The notes below the pieces were generated by a model. It did no database searches. It was given only the letters and a program-made list of their open reading frames with translations, and was not told the origin of the DNA. This document shows positions 1-12,124 of a stretch of DNA of 64,000 nucleotides, in pieces. This DNA comes from Acanthopleura granulata (Eukaryota; Mollusca; Polyplacophora; Chitonida; Chitonidae). The stretch's first letter is position 1, and every line of letters begins with the position of its first letter. The translations under genes were made by a program, and so were the position numbers. The DNA lies in assembly GCA_016165875.1 (NCBI GenBank), contig JABBOT010000023.1, positions 2,108,001-2,172,000 on the forward strand. Direction: 5' to 3'.

Positions 1-1163
1 ATGGGGATGAGAAAGCTCTTGCATCAATACATCTGACAGTGATACTTTCACAAAATAATCCAACTCTCTCTTCAGACGTCCACATGCGGTAACCTGTACA
101 CAGAGTGTTCAATGACAAACATCTCTGCAACTGTATCATTTTACGTTACAAACAGGGTTTTCAGAACAAGATACACTGAGAGAAGCCACCCTGTGCACGT
201 AATCTGAATGACCAGAATATATATCACAAAGGGGGGGGGGGGCATATGGATGGACGGAAGATGGATGGATGAACGTCATGCCATAATACAATGCCTCATT
301 AATGACAGGTATATAAAATACAAACTTCACAGTGCTCATCTCACCCTAGTGTCAGCTTTCTCAGGCACAGTCTGTTTCCTCAAGTTGTACAACCAGTCTG
401 TCTTCAATCTGAAAAGGAAGTACACTTGCATATTCCATAAGACCAGGCAGTGGAATATTCTTTTGTCTGTGTGTATTTTTTTTTTTTTTTTTTTTGTTTT
501 GTTTTTTTCATTCCGGCCAATGAAAAGGATAGGGCTCTTAAAGAAAATAAAACCGAGAATAAATATATTGTACATATATTAAAACCCCTTTGTCATAAAG
601 TACGACCCTTTTATTGAAAGTAGGTTGTGTTAAAAAAAAAAGAATGTCACATAAAATAAAGAGAAAGAAAGACCTTACTTGAACACACAAGAGCAGTAGA
701 GTCTTCATCCTCTTTGAAGGAAGGCCCACCACTACACTGAGAGCTGTCACTAGATATCCTCAGTTGACAAGGGACATGAACACACACTTTTCTCTCTGGT
801 ATGCTTGTCTTGCAGTGAGTGCCCCTTTCATTAACATTATTTTTACCACAACAGAACTGTCAGGAACTAGGAGGATCCATATGCACTCATCTTTATAGTG
901 CTGCCTCACTGAAAAATCATGCTGAAGCCATGACACCTGGCTCAGCCCCAGTATGCTGACACTGGGCTGACTTGACCCATTGCTTTGTCCTGCATACTGG
1001 GACATAAGGTGACAAGCTGGTAGCAATAATTTGTCTACCAAACAAAATGTATAGTTTCTGTGAATTTCTCAAATGTGTCATCCCTGACAATTCATTGTCA
1101 TTACGAGTGGAGTGGGGGGGGGGGGGATTTGCATTTCTATAGCTGTCCGATTCAGTTGCTTAC
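1..1163 (-). other. CEP97 downstream region; possible undetected exons and a CUB-like ORF
   Basis: No exon could be assigned firmly here. A minus-strand open frame at 1041-760 contains DECIWILLVPDSSVVVKI preceded by HDFSVRQHY, reminiscent of the CxWxIxVP core of CUB domains, but it loses frame soon after. Another minus-strand stretch at about 751-681 reads SDSSQCSGGPSFKEDEDSTA in a frame that would join in phase to the CEP97 exon ending at 1164, before a gtaagg donor, but the conserved segment that should come first is missing. Poly-G (231-242, 1112-1126) and poly-T (477-495) runs are present. Confidence 0.25.
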
Positions 1164-4100
1164 CTTTCTTTCTCGGATATAATATGACCATCCAGCACTC
1201 TGAGAGTTTCACAGCAGCTTATCGCTAGAGGCCGATAATCAAAGTCTGTCTGTACAGTCAAGAGAAACGTAGCATTTTCTCCAAACCTTACCCATTACTT
1301 CAGAATGTAAAGAAATTTATTTTGAGATTCCAGCTGAAACCAACATATTATAATTAAATAGGAAGCACAATTTCTTGCAATCTGAGCCTCATACATGTAT
1401 TTACATGTACTCTGGGCAAAGGTTTTCTTAGAATATTAACACTTTCAAAACCTATCAGTATCTACGTCATTCGATTTGTTTATTTAATTACTTCACTGTT
1501 GTTTAATTCCAGTTAAAAATTTTTCACACTCATGTGTTTGTCTGATTTGGTGTTTTAGGCAGTACTTCTGAATATTTCCGTTTTACGACAGCGGCCAGCA
1601 TTATCGTTTCACGCATGTGACAGGTTGGAGAAAGTAGCTCGGTCAAGGTATTATGGCCGTATTGGGGTATTATACCTCGATTCAGGTATCCCTCTATAAC
1701 TCGTTTAAGGTATTGCACTGGTACAAAAGGCAAATTTGCTCCACAGCTCCCCACTGGTTCAACCTCGCCTGTAAAAGTGCATCAACAACAACATAGGTTA
1801 CTGACCTTCGAGCTATCTCCCTTTTTATGTTTAAAACTAAAGTTTTATAAAAGGTACTTCACTGTCCCATTTCTTAGATTGCTACCTTTACCGGTCCATT
1901 TCTAACTTAGTTTACTGATATTTTCCTTATTTTTTCTCACCCACATGTGCGTTCATTTTCGCTCTCTTCACCATGAATCAAGTGACTGCGCTAAAATGAG
2001 TACTTTCAAAATTACGTAGCTGTTTCTAAGACAGTCTGGTTCATATATGGTCCTGAGTTGAAAATGTATGGTGGATGAGTTGAACCATATCGCTTCGCGA
2101 CACAACATTCACAGCAGTAATTAAGGTCCATACTTAACATGACTATCCATTCAAAGTAGGGAACTACACTGGTCTACATGCTAACAAGTTTCCGTATTAC
2201 CGTGCCTGAAATTAAGCTCGTCGGCCATTTGAAAGATACATGTGAATGTGTCAATTTGTGGGACACCATCTGTCTTTAGGACTTCATCTTAATGATTACG
2301 TACATGTCCATCTTACAGAAAAATATGAAAGACTATAAAGAAGGCAAAGAAATTCACACAAAACGCAACAAACTTCTCTGCATAGTACTTCAATGCCATG
2401 TAACCTTGTTGTTCGTTCACTTAACTTTTAATTGTTACACAGCTTATGAAAGATTCATAATTTATACACTACCTCGTACATTTTCCATGTAGAGATGTTC
2501 AACAAGTAAAGTATTTCTACAAAGATGAAACGATAACATTTATTAAAGTAATTTCGATGCAATGCTACTGACTGCTGGATATCGTATGAAATGGGTACTG
2601 CTTGCACATTACTACATCCATGTACATTAATAAATGAGTTGGATAAGTATAGTACTATGTAGGAGTGAGAAAAAATAAGGGAAATATCCATACATTAAGT
2701 CAGAAATGGGCCTGCAAAGGTAGCGAGCTAAGAAATCGGACAGAGAAGTATGTTGCTGAAACTTCAAGTAGTTTTAAACGGGACCAAATTATTTGGGAAA
2801 AGTTAGATGGCTCGAAGACCAGTAACCTATGTTGTTGTTGTTGACTCACTTTTACTGGCGAGGTTGAACCAGTGGCGAGCTGTGGAGCACGTTTGCCTTC
2901 TGTACAGGTGCTATGCTACGAACGAGCTATACCGGGATACCTCAATCGAGGTATAACACCCAGATACAGCTTTAATACCTCGATCAAGCTACTTTCCCCG
3001 ACCTATATGATGACACAGTCAGCACTATGGGAGAATGCCACCAGAATGCCTAGAGGAAATCACTGACCGTTTGGCATGTTACTGACGACTCTCTGTGATG
3101 ACTGATATACACTGGTGGAAGACAGGTGTGTGGTCTTCAACGGATGTTAGACATGTAAGACTGTGTAAAACAACGTGAGGAAAGTAACTGGCTTCCAATT
3201 GCTGCTATGGCCCCAGGACGAGTAAGAGTGGGGAATCTACTTATTCTTGGTGACATACAGGCGCCCCCACACGTAAATAAGGGCATCCTTAAAAAAATGT
3301 TTGCTGGGTGTAACCCCACCCTATGAGAAAAATAGGGAAGGTCAGTTTTATTTTTCATTCTGGCTCTTATACAAAACACGGACAAGCAAGCTGTATCCAT
3401 TTCCAGGCAGAACAAGTTTAATATGCTTTGAGACCACAGCTCTGGTACAATGGCTGAAAGAAGGTGGCCAGCCTAGACAGCTGTCAGTCATTAGCCAATG
3501 ACCAGTGAATTCTTCTCCACTAATGGATCAAACATTCATGGCCCATAACCAGTCTCTGCCTTTTCACATCTGTCAACACATGGCCAATATATACAGATGA
3601 GTGTTTCAACTCTGTGTTTTTGTATACCACTAGAGACTATAAATACAAAACTGCTTCATATCTATTGACCATATTGGTACCACCTTACAATTATACTATT
3701 TGTAAGACCATGAAATGCATTACTAAAAATATCTCAACACACAGCAAACAGACCTGGCAAATGTATGACAGAAGTACAAGAGATAAAGTTAGCCTATACA
3801 GGAGGTACTGAAAACAGTAATATTGATTATTAATGAGTGGTACAACTAAAGATTAATATATGTGTCCATATGTATCAGTCTCATGTGCCAGGAGTGAAAA
3901 CACAGGGCAAATCATAATACTGGAGAATAAGTAATGAGTGCATGTCCAAAATGCGAAAGGATATGGTTGAGCTGTCATTGGATTGTTCATAATTGAAAGC
4001 TGCTCCAAATGGATAAGGCTAGACAGACAGGAAATCTGCAACATTCAAAACAGAAAACAGAAAAGCCAAGTTGTAACATGATACAATTCATTTCTACCCA

Positions 4101-7100
4101 TGACAAAACCATGATAAAAGGGGGAAATGTGGTTTACCACATTTCTGTGTACATGTAGAAAAGATTGTGGTAAATTTCAACCATAACTAAGGGTTTCAGG
4201 ATTCTGTGAGTTCTCTTGATCTTAGAAGCATGTTTTGAAGTTTGATAGGCAAATTGAAAGTTTCAGACCAAACATAATTATTATTATAAATTGTCCAGAA
4301 CATTTTCTTCTGATAACAAAGCCAAAATAGAAGTGGGAACAAAGTCCAGTGATTACATTTTTTGTAGTATGTGTAATTCTCCAATGCTTTTTCACAAACC
4401 TCTGCCAAGTTGTCCAGTTCATTCTCTGCTAAAGACAAGGCCACAATAGAAGTGGGGAGAAACTCTGGTAATGTCCGTAAACTACTGATCACATTTCCAT
4501 GCAGCAACAGAGTCTAAAATTAGACAGCAAGATAAATACAAAGATACATCAGAATCCCGGAAATTTGAAAATTAAAACTGGTCTTGAGATAATGTTTCTG
4601 TTTGAATGTTATAGGTATAAAATTTTCCCAGTGAAACATAACAAATTTGCACCATGTCAAAAAAGCAGATCAAATCAAAACATTGCATCTGAGATTTGAT
4701 GATTACTATAAAACATACTTAATATATCATTTTTAGTTCTCACTAATACCTGCTTCCCTTGTCCAGGCTTACATCTGGATAGTAACCTAACCATATATCT
4801 GACAACCACTGCACCTTGCCAAGTATCAGACTAACCTGCTGAGTTACAGCCTTGTTTCTAGCTTGACATCTGATTGGTCAAGGCCAGTTTTTCTGACAAT
4901 AGCTATTAAGTCACTATGACAGCCATAAATAAATAATTTACATAAAGAAGCTTTGACCAATTGTGGTAAATTTATCAATTTAAATTTGACCAATTTATCA
5001 ATCATCTGGTACATCTTAACAGAATGTGAATAAACCGTTAAGTACACAGTAGTTTCAGAGGAAATCACTATAAGACACAGACTCACCCTCAAGTGAACCA
5101 GTGCTGACAAGTCACTTAAACCTGAGATACAATTGTCAGAAAAATCCAAATGCTGAAGATTAACATTAGACGAAAGGTTTTCAATGACCTGTAAAAGACA
5201 AAAAAAACCTGATTAACAGATCTTCACTTCTGGTTTAAAGCCACTACATGTATTAACAATGTGCCATATTACCTTCTATCTGGACTGGAGGGTTTCCATG
5301 GTCAGAGGGGTTAGTAAGCTAGTGAAGCCTCATGATAAAGCGTTTCAGACAGGCATTGTTCAGTCTCCTCCCACCATAATGCTGACTGTCGATGTATAAG
5401 TGGACTATTCTTCACGGCATACAAACAACGTGGTCCTCAATGGATGAGGGGGGGGGTAGTGCGCCAGCCTAGTGTAATGACCTAAGAGCCTCTCACCAAT
5501 ACGGCTGCTATGAGTTCGAGCCCAGTTCATGCTGGTTTCCCCTCCAGCAGTATGTGGGAAGGTCTGCCAGCAACCTGCAGCTGGTCGTGAGTTTCCGTGG
5601 GCATTGCTCAGTTTCCTTCCATCTGGCCACCATTGTATAAGTGAAATATTCTTGAGAACGGCAACCCCCCCCCCCCCCCAAAATCAATCGCTCAAATCAA
5701 TTCAGCTGAACAGTCAAAGCAGAAGTGTTCTGTTTGGTGCATCAGTATTAACATGATTCATATAAGGTACTAAGGTACTACACGAAACCAACATCAACCT
5801 ACCTTAATACTGTTTCCAGATAAATTCAGCCATATAAGACTTGTCAGATTATTAAGACCTGGCAAAAGAAAGTGGGTACTAATTAAAATCTTTCTTTTCA
5901 GTGTTAAACTGTCAGGTATTTGGCTTTCCATTCAACTAATCTACTTTTAGTACATGTACCATGCTTACCAGTAGTTTTCTTTTTCTGAACTTAATTCCTT
6001 ATTAAAGCATTTAGTGTTTTTCCTCCAAACATACAAGACATAAGGTTAAATATTCTTGAGTGCAGCATTGAACATTGATCAAAGAAATAAATACAGGGGC
6101 AATGAAAACAATTTGCATTATTATGTCCATGATGTCTTCCTGAATAAAAAGTGAAGCGTTACAAATTCACAATGCTTCAAATGTATAATTATGTAATATG
6201 AAAGGCTCAATGTTCACTAGAGCAATCACTAATTTCACTGAACATTAATTCACTGATAATAGTAGTAAGACTCACTACTGATAGCCCTGTTTACAATATC
6301 CACCTAAAAAGGTACCTTAACCTCTCTAGAACTTACATTTAGTAAGACAAAATGCATGTAAAACAGACAAAAGTATATCCAACAATTCATTACCCCAAAA
6401 ATAGTAGTATAAAGATTAAGGATACTAGAACCCCTCCTAAGCAGAATTTCACATTTTGTCTCATTTAGCCCAAGAGAGAAAGTTTGAAAAAAATGAGAGT
6501 TGCTTTTCACAATGATATTCTTTTGACAATTTTCAATTTTTTTCAAGTGGCTAATATTTTGTGTAAACTAAAACATGGTGCCCAAGATTTTTAATATTCA
6601 TTGTAGACTGTTTTGAGTGATCATTTAAAGTTAAAACTTTAAAAAAATTTTTTAAAATTTTGAATCTTTGATGTTCTATTACTAATATCTTTAAACCTAG
6701 GAAAGATATCAAAACTTTGTGGGACTCTTTTTTAGCTTAGGCATTTTACTACATGTGTGCACAGTTTCACAGCATGATGTTGAAAATAAGTGAGAAATAA
6801 AAGTATTCTACCAAACAACTGTCTCAAAAACAGACAGGGAGAAGAAGTCCAAAATGTTAAAATGTGAACATATCAATCTACTTATGTCATATCTTAAAAC
6901 TTGTCATGCTCCATGAAAGTGTAAACTGGTGTTTTATCTTGATATTACTGAGCAATACCTGTTGGAATGTGTTTATAAACCCCTGCCCCAATGGCATCCT
7001 GGTGGGGTGATTAAGGCTGTTGGTTTAGTGAATAGGTCTGCTTGAGTAGTCTGCACAAGCAGCCATGGGCACTTAATGGCAGGAGGCAGTACAGATTTAC

Positions 7101-10100
7101 CACAGGTATGTCTATTCACAGCAGATAACCCCCTTCAGTGATCAAATTCCCCTAATGAGGGGAACTAAGAAAACACAACAGCCTTGGTTCACAACATGTT
7201 AAACTTTTTGTCAAATTTGGTTGTCATCTTTATTTATTTACCTGATCGTTGTTTTAGATCATACTCAAGAATATTTCACTTACATGCCGGCAGCCAGCAT
7301 CATGGAGGGAGGAAACCGAGCAGAGCCCGCGGGAAACCCATGACGATTCGCAGGTTGCTGGCAGACCTTCCCACGCATCGCTGGAGAGGAAGCCAGCATG
7401 AGCTGGACTTGAACTCACAGCAACTGCACCAGTGGGAGGCTTCTGGGTGGTTTTCATCTATAAGTCAGATGAAAGATAGCAGGCTGGCGAATAAGAACAT
7501 GAAATACAAAGTCTGACAAATTTCACCCCACAGGGATCCTAGTATCCATAATTTCAGTACCACTACCCAGAGTAGTGGCATTAGTAAAGACTTTGCTATA
7601 TGAGGGAATTTTCATTTCCATTTAAAAGAGGGTGCCGAGTCAAAGCTCCAAAAGGTTAAGCTCTAGATAGGATGTTCGATTTCCTGAGCCCTGGTGCCTG
7701 AATAAATAGTACAAAAGATTTGTGTGGTAAATTGGTGTGTATGAGTCTAACAGCTGTCGTCTGGAATGACCTTGATTCACAGAATTTTCATTTTACTAAA
7801 TCCATGTAAAATATGCCAGGATTTCTGTCAGGATGATTAATGAAACTGTGAGGAGCAGTGCAGAGTCTGTATTTAGCAGAAGTAGTGGCAAAATATCTGT
7901 AAGTTGATGAATAAAGGAGTAGAGTGATCAAAATGCTTTGATACACTGATAATAAAAACTATACACTTTTGCAGTATATATACAAGCAGAAGGCCTTATT
8001 TAAGCCTCCTAAACTATTCGAATGAAACACATAATCCTGAGAACAAAATAACCAAAAAAAAAATAAACAATTATTACCTTCAACTGAGACAATGCTGTTG
8101 TTCGGCAAATTCAGCACTCGCAGTGTCTTCAACTTCTCTAGGCCGTACATCCGAACTATATGATTGTCTGCAACCGACAACTGAAAATACAAGACAACTA
8201 TGAATTCTGTGATTGCTGAAACAGTTACAAAAAAAAACATCAACATCTTTAATTAGAAAAATAAATAAGATGCAGCTGATAAATTTCACAGAAAGTTGTA
8301 TAATCAAGTCAAATGACAACCACTGTTCTTTGTTTTTATGTGATGTAACAACCAATAAAGATATATGATCATATCTCACATATAGCACATCAGAGAAAAA
8401 CATCAATTGCTCACAGACAAACAAATAATACTACACACATGTAAATGAACCAACGTGAAATCATATTATAAGCATATTTAGCTTTCTTCACCTCTTGGAC
8501 TCGCTTGTACTGTTCCAAATTCTCCAATTTTGATATAACGTTCTTGTCATATATAATAGTTGTTGGATCCACAAGCGGCAAACATTCTATCTTTGTGACT
8601 CCTTTGCCCGTAAAATCCAAAATGCTTCCAATGGCTGAAATGCAATCAACTTCAGATTGTTAGCTTTAATCCACATCTGTAACACCTGCTTAATATTACC
8701 TTCCATTCACCTTTTCGCATAATTACAGACACATGTATATGAACATTTTCCCTTAAACCTACTTACTTCAGCCGCGCTCAGCCCACATATATGCCGATAG
8801 TAATGAGACCACGAACACATTTCTTTTCACAGGTCTTCGCATCAATTAAGCAAGCCTGCTCATAATAATATGACGGAAATATGTATATCATATGCCTACA
8901 TACACAGGTGGTCTTAACTCATTACACTGAAGTGTTGGGGCGCAGAGTGTAGCGTCATCACATGTGAGTCGCAACATTACTGGGACCAGTATTATGACGC
9001 TGCAGAATGGCAGGTCCAGGGGTCTTTTAAGCAATTTTTGACTTAACTCAAAACTTTTAAACTCAATTTTAGCGCTTGTTTGATACTTACTGGCTTTGAA
9101 GTTTGTGTCACTTGTGCTTCGGCATGATGCACATGCACGATCCACGCCATTATTTTAAAACATCAACACTTTTAAATTTCAGTTAAGTTTCAAAAGTTTT
9201 ACTTAGGTACAAACTTATGTTGTGGAATCAGTCCCTGAAAAACAAAACTGGAAACATGAAGATTTATCATTAGAATAATCAAGCTGACACGATCTGCATC
9301 TGTATGCTTATTTAATATACTTTTATAGACGGGTAGAGCATACAGATGTCAGACCAAACGGATCAAAGTCCAGTAGATGTGGAATATGTCTATCGGCGGC
9401 TTGGTCCTTCCCTTTTATTGCCTATATCTCTAAAACCACAGACCCTTTTCAGAGAACTTTCATGCATTCATGCCTTCATGCTGTTAAACAATACACACAC
9501 AGATGGTCAAACGCTGATACTATACAGCAGACAAAAATATATTTTTTATTTCTAGTGACCCAACTATCTGGTCTCATTTAAGCTACTTGCAAGAACAAAT
9601 GTGATGTATGGGGTCAATGGCATAACCCATTGCTCACCTACATAAACACTGATCAGGGTCACCAATCATCTCATCAAGTGCATTTTCCTCCAAACCATCA
9701 AGTAAATGAGATGGCAGCAAATGAAATTCTGCACAAAACTGACCATTAAATCGAAGCAACCTAAAATACTTTATTCAATATTGGAATAGTACATCCCATG
9801 CTTTTTGTATATTGCCAACTGCATACTGCTGAAAACCACAAAAAACAGCTAACAGAAGTCTCAAAATTGTGCAAATGTACGTCCAAAATTAGGCTTCATT
9901 GACATTCACAAATTACAAATGCTATGCAGATTATTCTGTTATAAACCATACTATAACATATGGTTATTATCAGCTGTAGTTTTCAGAATATCTTCCAGTG
10001 TTGTTCATTTTCCTATCCCTACCCATGTTATTTTTCATGTCCGCTGTCTTGAATTCATATATTATATACTAGCGTGAAGGCAAATTATCGAAGAGCACAG

Positions 10101-12124
10101 CCATCAATGTTTTGTCAGAAGTATCTGTGGTTTTGGAGATCTAAGCGATAGAAGGCAGGGAGTACCAAGCAGTTGCTCGCCATATTCTACATTTGCTGGA
10201 CTTTTCTGACATCTGTTTGCCTCCTTGACAGAGTGCTACCATGCAAAGGTTATGGATATTGGGAGGGTGTAGCCCATCCAAGACGAGGCTTTTTAAATAC
10301 ATGAGGAGTCTCAATTGGTCAGAGGGGGGTGTCGTGAAGTAGAAATATTAGCAGCAATTGGAAGCTGTGGTGAATAACGATACTTTGAAAGGCAGAGCAA
10401 GACATAGCTTTATTGAAAGGTGTAAGTAAAGTAAAGCAGCAACAGTAAGTCCTTGATTTCTTTCCGTAATGCTTAGACAAGGATCCATATCTAAGTAGTC
10501 TGACACATCTGCGTCTGTATGAGTATTTAATATACTTAGAGGTATTGCATACAGATGTCATATCAGACAGGCCAACAGATGTGGGGGCTGACCAGTTATC
10601 GCTTCTATCGTTCCTTCTGTCGCCTAGATCTCCAAAACCACAGATCCTTGTCACATAACACTGACATGGCTGTGTTCCTTGATAATTTGTCTTCACACTG
10701 GTGTTTGATATACTCACAGATGGTCAAACAATGATACTCCAAAAGGGCCACAAATCTCTTTTTCACTTCTCACGCCTCTGTCAGCACAGCCAGCCAGTGC
10801 ATGACAAACATTCCAAGTCTCATTTACATTGCATTTAATTGTGACGTGTGGGGCCAATGGCATGACCTATTACTGGCTGACATAAACACTGATCAAAGCC
10901 GTCAGTCATCTCATCGAGCAAACCATCGAACAATGGAGAAGACAGCTAATGAAATTTTGCATCAAACTGCTTTCATTAACATTGAACTGAAGCAACTTGA
11001 ATTTGTTCAATACTGAAACTGTCTGATGGCTTTAGTGTATTGTTAACGGATGCCGCAACCCCTCCACTATTATTGGACTTGGTATAGCTTCGATCCTGCA
11101 CGTTACATTGGCTAGCCTCATGTCTTATACAAGAATAAACATGATCTGAGAAGTGGGTCATCCTTGTTATCAGTTATATTATACACCAGTCTGAAGGCAA
11201 ATTATCAAGAAACACAGCAATGCAAATATTACATGAAAAAGATCTGTGGTTTTGGAGATCTAGGCGATAGACGGAAGGGAGTACCCTAGTGACCAAGCGG
11301 CCACTGGACAGCCTCCACTTCTATGGGTCTTTTTGGTTTGAAAGCTGTATGCAATACCGGTCAGTATATTAAATACGCATACAGATGCAGATCATGTCGG
11401 ACTAATGTCTAAGTGGCTAAGTCGCCCGCCCAATCTCGTTAGCTTTTGCTCTGTAGTAGACAGGTGCAGCGATTTATTTATTTATTTGATTGGTGTTTTA
11501 GGCTGCACTCAAGAATATTTCACTTATGTGACAGTAACCAGCATTATGTTTTACGCCATACCAAAGACAACTTAAATGACAGTGACTAGCAATATGGTGG
11601 GAGGAAATCAGGCAGAGCCCAGGGAAAACCCACAACCATCCACAGGTAGCCAAGCAGGGCCGGAGAGGAAGCCAGCATGAGCTGGGTAGGAACTCACACC
11701 GATCGCATTGGTGAGAGTCACCATAACAAGCGCGATAACCCCATCGGCCACTGAGGTCCACGAGAGCTGCAGTGAGTTCTGTTTCTACAGAATGTCACAT
11801 GATTTATTGTAATGATTATGAATCAGTCGGGCATATGTACTTATGAGTTGTGCAGTCAAGCAAGATGTTGTGGCGTGTAGCCCTAGAACTATCGCCTGTC
11901 ATCTGTGGTCACTGTGAGGCAACTGTCAAGCGGTCGGAGTGTCCACAGCTTATGTGATTAGGGCTTAGCAGTAACAACAAACTTTCTTTTACCTTCTTTT
12001 TCCATAGTGGACTTAGCAAAACACTTCGTAAAGCTGCTTACGAATGGAAACTTGGATAATTCTGTAAGAATGAGTTGTATGCTTATATATGCTATGCTTG
12101 TAACTTCTTACTGACGGCTGCCAT
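1164..12124 (-). CDS. CEP97: CEP97 (LRR centriolar-cap protein), N-terminal exons, 3' part not found
   Basis: CEP97 is the partner of CP110 at the distal end of centrioles, where it restrains ciliogenesis. Eight coding exons were placed by similarity to the remembered vertebrate protein and by splice sites: 12124-12112 (M-A-A-V), 8634-8492, 8180-8078, 5858-5803, 5188-5087, 4513-4400, 4035-3965 and 1247-1164. All phases join without a break (686 nt, about 228 residues). The product is a row of leucine-rich repeats: [94 protein letters not shown], then FDYRPL and [10 protein letters not shown] in the LRR cap. The exon 4035-3965 / 1247-1164 junction is an AT-AC intron. The exon ending at 1164 is followed by gtaag in phase 2; the next exon, with the IQ motif and C-terminus, was not recognised in 1-1163 and probably lies outside. 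Identity is firm; the exon 1 choice rests on phase and splice site. Confidence 0.9.
1248..1266 (-). other. U12-type branch site and AC acceptor in CEP97
   Basis: On the minus strand TCTCTTGAC (branch A at 1258) resembles the U12 branch consensus TTCCTTRAY, with seven of nine bases matching. It lies 10 nt upstream of the AC that closes the intron at 1248, within the short spacing typical of minor introns. The next exon base is A1247, completing the split proline codon CC|A. Confidence 0.75.
1538..1605 (-). repeat. SINE 3'-tail fragment
   Basis: GGTGTTTTAGGCAGTACTTC, then GAATATTTCC and GACAGCGGCCAGCATTATC match the reverse complement of the 3' tail of the SINE family seen at 17551-17810. It abuts the outer edge of the foldback element. 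Confidence 0.6.
1618..3005. mobile_element. Foldback element with about 340-bp inverted arms, inside the CEP97 U12 intron
   Basis: The stretch 1618-1948 is repeated as its reverse complement at 2655-3005. Matching pieces include the pairs GAACCAGTGG.GAGCTGTGGAGC, GGTATTATACCTCGATTCAGGTATCC against its complement near 2935-2965, the CAACAACAACATAGGTTACTG segment, and TTATTTTTTCTCAC near the inner end. About 700 bp of unlike DNA lies between the arms and contains no transposase-like ORF. Short ORFs inside both arms merely reflect the palindrome. It is likely a non-autonomous foldback/MITE-like DNA element. Arms differ by many substitutions, so it is not recent. Confidence 0.7.
3956..3964 (-). 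other. U12-type (AT-AC) 5' splice site in CEP97
   Basis: Read on the minus strand, the exon ends ...GCT CAA CC and the intron opens ATATCCTTT, the full consensus of a minor-spliceosome AT-AC donor. No GT donor near this point would keep the CEP97 frame. Using this site with the AC acceptor at 1249-1248 gives MNNPMTAQP joined to DFDYRP, which lines up with the vertebrate protein. Confidence 0.85.
5335..5680 (+). mobile_element. SINE copy (5440-5680) preceded by a 3'-half copy (5335-5425)
   Basis: The copy at 5440-5680 shows the tRNA-like head with CGAGCCCAGTTCATGCTGG after the B-box-like GAGTTCGAGCCC, the body GGGAAGGTCTGCCAGCAACC and the tail TAAGTGAAATATTCTTGAGA. The shorter piece before it has only the body end and tail (CCCACCATAATGCTGACTG, TATAAGTGGACTATTCTTCA). 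Both lie in the CEP97 intron between 5188 and 5803. A poly-C run follows at about 5667-5680. Confidence 0.75.
7225..7450 (-). mobile_element. SINE copy in CEP97 intron
   Basis: Reverse orientation: the TTTATTTA tail complement comes first, then CTCAAGAATATTTCACTTAC, GGAGGGAGGAAACCGAGCAG, GGTTGCTGGCAGACCTTCCC, and GAAGCCAGCATGAGCTGGAC with the B-box complement. It lacks the 5' end of the tRNA-like head. It lies between CEP97 exons at 5858 and 8078. Confidence 0.8.
9284..10225. mobile_element. Foldback element copy A in CEP97 intron 1
   Basis: It starts CTGACACGATCTGCATCTG with TTTAATATACTT, and shows GGCTTGGTCCTTCCC and ATCTCTAAAACCACAGACCC. Near 10125-10190 the same motifs return inverted (CTGTGGTTTTGGAGATCTAA, GGGAGTACCAAGC). 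The centre (about 9596-9790) matches the centre of copy B in direct orientation. The right end is worn down to GACATCTG. No transposase ORF was seen. Confidence 0.65.
10497..11404. mobile_element. Foldback element copy B in CEP97 intron 1
   Basis: The left arm (10497-10655) begins TAGTCTGACACATCTGCGTC and carries GTATTTAATATACTTAGAGG and CGCCTAGATCTCCAAAACCA. The right arm (11240-11404) is its reverse complement, ending CAGATCATGTCGGACTA, so the ends read TAGTCTGACA...TGTCGGACTA. The spacer holds a central segment shared with copy A (AATGGCATGACCTATTACTG). It is probably a non-autonomous element with long terminal inverted repeats. Confidence 0.7.
11468..11760 (-). mobile_element. SINE copy with an internal tandem duplication
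   Basis: Reverse orientation with TTTATTTATTTATTTGATTG tail complement, CTCAAGAATATTTCACTTAT, GGTGGGAGGAAATCAGGCAG, GAAGCCAGCATGAGCTGGGT and the tRNA-like head to about 11760. The segment around 11530-11605 repeats the ACAGT(A/G)AC.AGCA.TATG motif twice, a small internal duplication. It lies only about 350 bp beyond the CEP97 first exon. Confidence 0.8.

Noticed and set aside
208..582. 124-residue ORF
   Set aside because: Spans poly-G and poly-T runs; no recognisable motif and in a region downstream of CEP97 exons on the other strand.
1530..1754. Minus ORF here and plus ORF at 2872-3066 with similar proteins
   Set aside because: The two similar products come from the inverted arms of one foldback element, not from a gene pair.
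9066..9148. ATG followed by MAWIVHVHH and a good gtaagt donor as CEP97 exon 1
   Set aside because: It ends in phase 0 and would put the next exon (8634) out of frame; 12124-12112 ends in the needed phase 1.
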